64,000 nucleotides of DNA from Monosporascus cannonballus (taxonomy: Eukaryota > Ascomycota > Sordariomycetes > Xylariales): NCBI GenBank assembly GCA_004154925.1, contig QJNS01000096.1, forward strand, positions 204,082-268,081. The letters run 5' to 3'. How positions within the stretch are numbered: position 1 is the stretch's first letter; the number at the start of each line of letters is the position of its first letter. Both the position numbers and the translations under genes were made by a program. Under the pieces are notes generated by a model. It did not search any database. It was not told the DNA's origin and saw only the letters and a program-made list of their open reading frames with translations. Shown one piece after another: positions 61,501 through 64,000 of the stretch.

Positions 61501-63242
61501 CTCGAGAGTTTCGAGAGCTAGCCCGCGACGAAATCGAACGGTATCGCAGGATGGACGAATACTCGCCGTCTTATCAGAACTGTTTCACCGTCGCGGCTCT
61601 CGAGGCTCTCTGCCTGTTAATGAAAGCAACGATCATACCTGCTAATCCAATCGTATTCCTACAATATCTCCAAGACGGCACTGCTGATCTCGTTCGCATA
61701 AAGGCCTGCGAGGCGTTGGTAGAGCTCGGGACGCTGAAATCCCCATCCTTCCTTCGCTTCTTTCTGTCGTTACTCAGTACGGACACTTCTCCATTCGTCC
61801 GGGACCGGCTGTTCAAGGTTCTGTGCCGTGGTCTCGCAGGTGTTGCGTTCGGGGAGCATGTGGTAGAGGACAAGACGCCGCAGCAGCCAGCGGAGGATGG
61901 CCTGATTGTGGAACAAGAGAGTACGGACTTGGAGGCAATACAGAAGAAAAAGGCCCGCAGGGAGGACTTGACATCTGCCCTGGCAGCTCTAAAGGACGAG
62001 TTCAGAGACGACGAACAGTTGCCAGAAGCTATTTGGAACGCTTTGGACTCTCCAGTCTTGTCCGTCGCGGAACGAATCAACCTCCTAGAGCTGTGCTCTA
62101 TCCTAATCGACGAAGACTATTCATTCCCGATCACGTTCAAATACCCGACATACTGGACCGTGACACGCGGTGAAAGAAGCCGCAACAAGTGCGTTGTCAA
62201 CTTCAAGCGACATTTTAGGACGAGGTCTCGCAAGAAGTATGACACCCCAGCGCCACCGCCGCCTCCGAGGCCTGAACCCAAACGAACAATTACTCTAAAC
62301 CTCAATAGAGCTCCTAGCTTGAGCAGTGGGAAGCCCTCCACGCCTCCTGTTTCCGAGCCTGCGGCGCCGCCGGTCGCTGCACCGACAAAGGTTTCCGTCC
62401 CTAGTGCCGCAGCGAAACCAGCTCCCGTTGCGCCGAAGGCGCCTGCACCGAAGGCCTCAGTCAGTGCCGCGAAGCCTCGGATCGCCGCTCCCACAATTAG
62501 GACCGGTAGTCCATCCACTACCGGATCGCAGCGTGACAGCATTTCCGTCCAGACACCTTTGCGGCCTACTGTCGAGCTCCCGCAAGCGGAGTCCAAGGCT
62601 ACTTCTCTTAAAACCAACGGAAACGGCACGCCATCGCTTCCGAAGATTCCCAAGCCGCCGAAACGCGCCAGTACCGAGAGCGAGAGTGGCCGTCCTACTA
62701 AGATCGTCAAGCTCAACACCTCGAAAATCCCCATCAGCGCTCTGGAGCGCCTCCAGAAGTCTAAGCCGAGAAAACTGGTGAGACTCAAATTCAACGCTTG
62801 GGATAAACTACGGCGACGGCCAAGCCCGCCGGCTTCTGGTTCGATCCGGGCTACTCCCAAGAACCTCACGGAGCAGAAGCCGAACAACGGCCCGCGAATT
62901 CCAGGCAGCCCTTCGTCTCCCGCAGCGGCAATTCCTAAGAACAACACTGTGCCTTCCTCGTCCCCGACCCTGACCGCCTCGCAGGCATCGAGCACACTCT
63001 CCTCCACCTCCAAAACATCGCAGACACTGTCGCAGCAGTCAAGCAAGGACGGCAAGCCGCGGAAGCCACTCCCGGATCCGTCTCGAAAGCCCCTCCCCGA
63101 TGTGCGCAAGCCGCTACCGTCTGCGCCGCAGCACCCTCCGCCGTCGGCATCTCATTCTCAGCCTAAGGATGCCTCTTCAGCTTCTGCACCAAAGGCGCCA
63201 ACGAAACTCAAGATCAAGATCAAGCCGCCTTCGCAGCAGTAG
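58545..63242 (+). CDS. TAF2: Transcription initiation factor TFIID subunit 2
   Basis: A single exon of 1,565 residues. The first 690 residues form an M1-aminopeptidase-like fold: SVDLEIDFRGKAVFGTSNLT, PCIDDPGSRNSW, then HALASQWFG at 450-458 where active enzymes have HEXXHXWXG, and WLIVGIAWF near 469 in place of WLNEGFA. The catalytic Glu and the zinc ligands are lost, as is known for TAF2. A middle part (about 900-1225) has helical HEAT-like repeats (LVRIKACEALVELGTLKSPS). The tail (1230-1565) is Pro/Ser/Lys/Ala-rich, longer than in yeast (about 1,400 total) or human (about 1,200), and ends KLKIKIKPPSQQ. TAF2 sits in TFIID and with TAF1 contacts core promoter DNA in the nucleus. Start context caagATG is acceptable; upstream in-frame sequence has no better Met. 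Confidence 0.93.
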   Translation: MPGAVEPEPAPEVDVNALPPAAELPVDNTPPRSYVVFKQSVDLEIDFRGKAVFGTSNLTIALTGDVSEVFIDARQCDIDVKKIRVSNCEVEASYKDPCDWIKTPDNYRWSAAQWGLRKSRMAPLLHHKRTEVSALDHDIKCCTPIHGNVRVQLPSGKDIRLKNRDADKSDPTDHSINPDDSISMCTVSVPFRLRNSADGLHFVGVEEADSRYPHVYTRHSSEPGTACSIFPCIDDPGSRNSWKISITCPRTVGDAFHQALATQQHFKSSTVANGSRKRKHGEDGPARSHYSLTEEDKLLEMTVVCSGFLTNETITEDETKRTMTFEIDKNKAAKHVGFAVGPFEHVDLWSEFRTEEDDVKLGVSAAKVHGYCLPGRAEEVRNTCAAIVTAVDYFVLTFGRYPFESYKVCFVDDMVEDTVSLCAFSLCSSKLLYPREVVDFEVDAIRILVHALASQWFGVNVVPNQKSDIWLIVGIAWFMTDQFIKFLCGTNEFRFRMKERADRLVQIDLGRPSLQDLGEHLHLGDFEAEFMDLKAPLVLFILDRRLSKSSSSAGLTRIISKMVGKANTTVQASDEVLMSEHFRKACEKTGGNRLDSFWSQWITGSGCPRFDVYQRFNKKRLCVEMTIRQVQDIAAAKKRPLLKDDFWRGVREEKNEVYAAELHHCFTGPMTIRIHEADGTPYEHIVDIREDQAKSAKFEIPYNTKYKRLKRNRRQRERQMAGYAKGNEDGQEEMQQVHFLGDVLQHPDEMDEWNLRDWDEETEAKMDQESYEWIRMDADFEWVCDMKTNLPPYMYVSQLQQDRDVVAQQDSMLYLDRSFPQVGPHPLVSTILTRTIVDKTYFHGIRTMAVDVLPRHAVKSLNWIGLVHLQKTFQHFFCRPGTFTPRPNNFADKRQYFVQRAIPEAVARVRGDDGHCPREARRFILEQLQANNNSDNVYSDQLYICRLIKALAICQIPDEKKAKQNMSMSMTFGDADDEEEPIDTEPREFRELARDEIERYRRMDEYSPSYQNCFTVAALEALCLLMKATIIPANPIVFLQYLQDGTADLVRIKACEALVELGTLKSPSFLRFFLSLLSTDTSPFVRDRLFKVLCRGLAGVAFGEHVVEDKTPQQPAEDGLIVEQESTDLEAIQKKKARREDLTSALAALKDEFRDDEQLPEAIWNALDSPVLSVAERINLLELCSILIDEDYSFPITFKYPTYWTVTRGERSRNKCVVNFKRHFRTRSRKKYDTPAPPPPPRPEPKRTITLNLNRAPSLSSGKPSTPPVSEPAAPPVAAPTKVSVPSAAAKPAPVAPKAPAPKASVSAAKPRIAAPTIRTGSPSTTGSQRDSISVQTPLRPTVELPQAESKATSLKTNGNGTPSLPKIPKPPKRASTESESGRPTKIVKLNTSKIPISALERLQKSKPRKLVRLKFNAWDKLRRRPSPPASGSIRATPKNLTEQKPNNGPRIPGSPSSPAAAIPKNNTVPSSSPTLTASQASSTLSSTSKTSQTLSQQSSKDGKPRKPLPDPSRKPLPDVRKPLPSAPQHPPPSASHSQPKDASSASAPKAPTKLKIKIKPPSQQ

Positions 63243-64000
63243 TGTGAAGGTGGCATTATAATGAGATCCGATGTTCATTTTCGGTAGCTTAGCCCCCGGA
63301 CGCGTCACTTGAGTCCGGTTCGTAATCAGTTCTCTACTACGGGGATCGTGCGATGGGATTGGTTGGTTTCCGTAATCCCTCGACTTCAATCCTAGGTTGC
63401 TTCGGGTTCACGAAAGCAAAAGAGGCATGAAGTGTGGTACGCGTTTGAATTTGCATAGCATCGGCGTTTTACGATATGAGAATTTTCCACACATCAAGAA
63501 AAGCGCGTCGATTTACGGTTGGCGGGCCCAGAGTCTAATGCATAGACGGCCTACCGTTTAACTGTGACCTTATTCATTTATTAGTGGTTAGTGGGACGGA
63601 TTCGCACGCGCCACAGGGTGTTCCTGCTCGGTAGTAGGGCTTGTTGTATAGTAATACCACGTATAGCGCGGTTCGGATTCTGCGGATGAGCAAATTGTCA
63701 ATACAGAAGATGTCTGATGTGAGAGAGAAAGGCGCAACGGTGATTTGAGTACGCTCCGACGCCGCTGATGATAATGCGAGTCCGCGTCTCCTTGATTGAC
63801 GCTCGCTCTATTGGAGACGTCTTGTTCTTCTACCCCTTTCCCGTATCTAACTCAAGCCTATATGCAAACTTGGTTCGCTTGCCATGCTCCGCTATGCGTG
63901 GTTATGCCATTTCATCCGTGTATGCCCGAAATCCAAATCGCTCTCGCTTGCAACCATGCCCGCGTGCCATGCCCTTCCGATGCGAAATAGCAGAATATCA
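63243..64000. other. Intergenic, 3' of TAF2
   Basis: Normal composition. TAF2 3' UTR sequence is followed by DNA without a supported gene. A 64-codon frame at 63796-63990 has no recognisable motif and may run off as part of something beyond the window. Confidence 0.5.

Noticed and set aside
62117..63109. 330-codon minus-strand frame opposite the TAF2 tail
   Set aside because: Mirror of Pro/Ser/Ala codons (Gly/Leu/Val-rich), no domain.
47000..64000. Secondary-metabolite cluster, CRISPR array, rRNA or tRNA genes
   Set aside because: No synthase, spacer-repeat pattern, rRNA stretch or cloverleaf was found by eye.

Overview
The window comes from a filamentous ascomycete (Pezizomycotina). The right third carries ordinary fungal genes with short introns (47-133 nt, GT..AG, CTRAC-like branch sites), a DUF3176 membrane protein, a fasciclin protein, a SAS4-domain protein and TAF2. 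The left 46.8 kb is a very AT-rich block in which every recognisable protein is a transposable-element protein full of stops. C-to-T and G-to-A differences between repeat copies are typical of repeat-induced point mutation (RIP).

Layout of the AT-rich block (1-46836). An old Ty3/gypsy element on the minus strand (gypsy-4, about 2900-20273) was split by gypsy-1 (4981-16326, + strand). Gypsy-1 later received an 8-bp-TSD DNA transposon (copy A, 5434-8344) and a Tc1/mariner-like element (13653-15284). To the right lies a Ty1/copia element on the minus strand (20279-46836). It is split by gypsy-2 (25127-33444, TSD CGTAT), whose LTR holds a TA-flanked Tc1-like element (31847-33388). The other copia LTR holds a pogo/Fot1-type element (34082-46827, TSD TA). 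That element holds copy B of the 8-bp-TSD transposon (35832-46738, TSD GTTATCGC), and copy B holds a further insert of about 8 kb with no recognised identity (about 36977-44957). Most boundaries were set by comparing copies within the window and reading target-site duplications.

Layout of the gene block (47338-63242). In order: a secreted FAS1-domain protein (+), a DUF3176 membrane protein (-, three exons), a fungal homologue of the plant IQM calmodulin-binding family (-), a SAS4-domain chromatin protein (+, two exons) and TAF2 of TFIID (+). The last two are chromatin/transcription factors on the same strand about 1 kb apart; otherwise the genes show no shared pathway, and this is not a metabolite cluster.

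The most novel-looking items are the 8-bp-TSD transposon family, present in two copies with perfect TSDs and an unrecognised protein, its GC-rich subterminal palindrome that has escaped RIP, and the 8-kb insert inside copy B.
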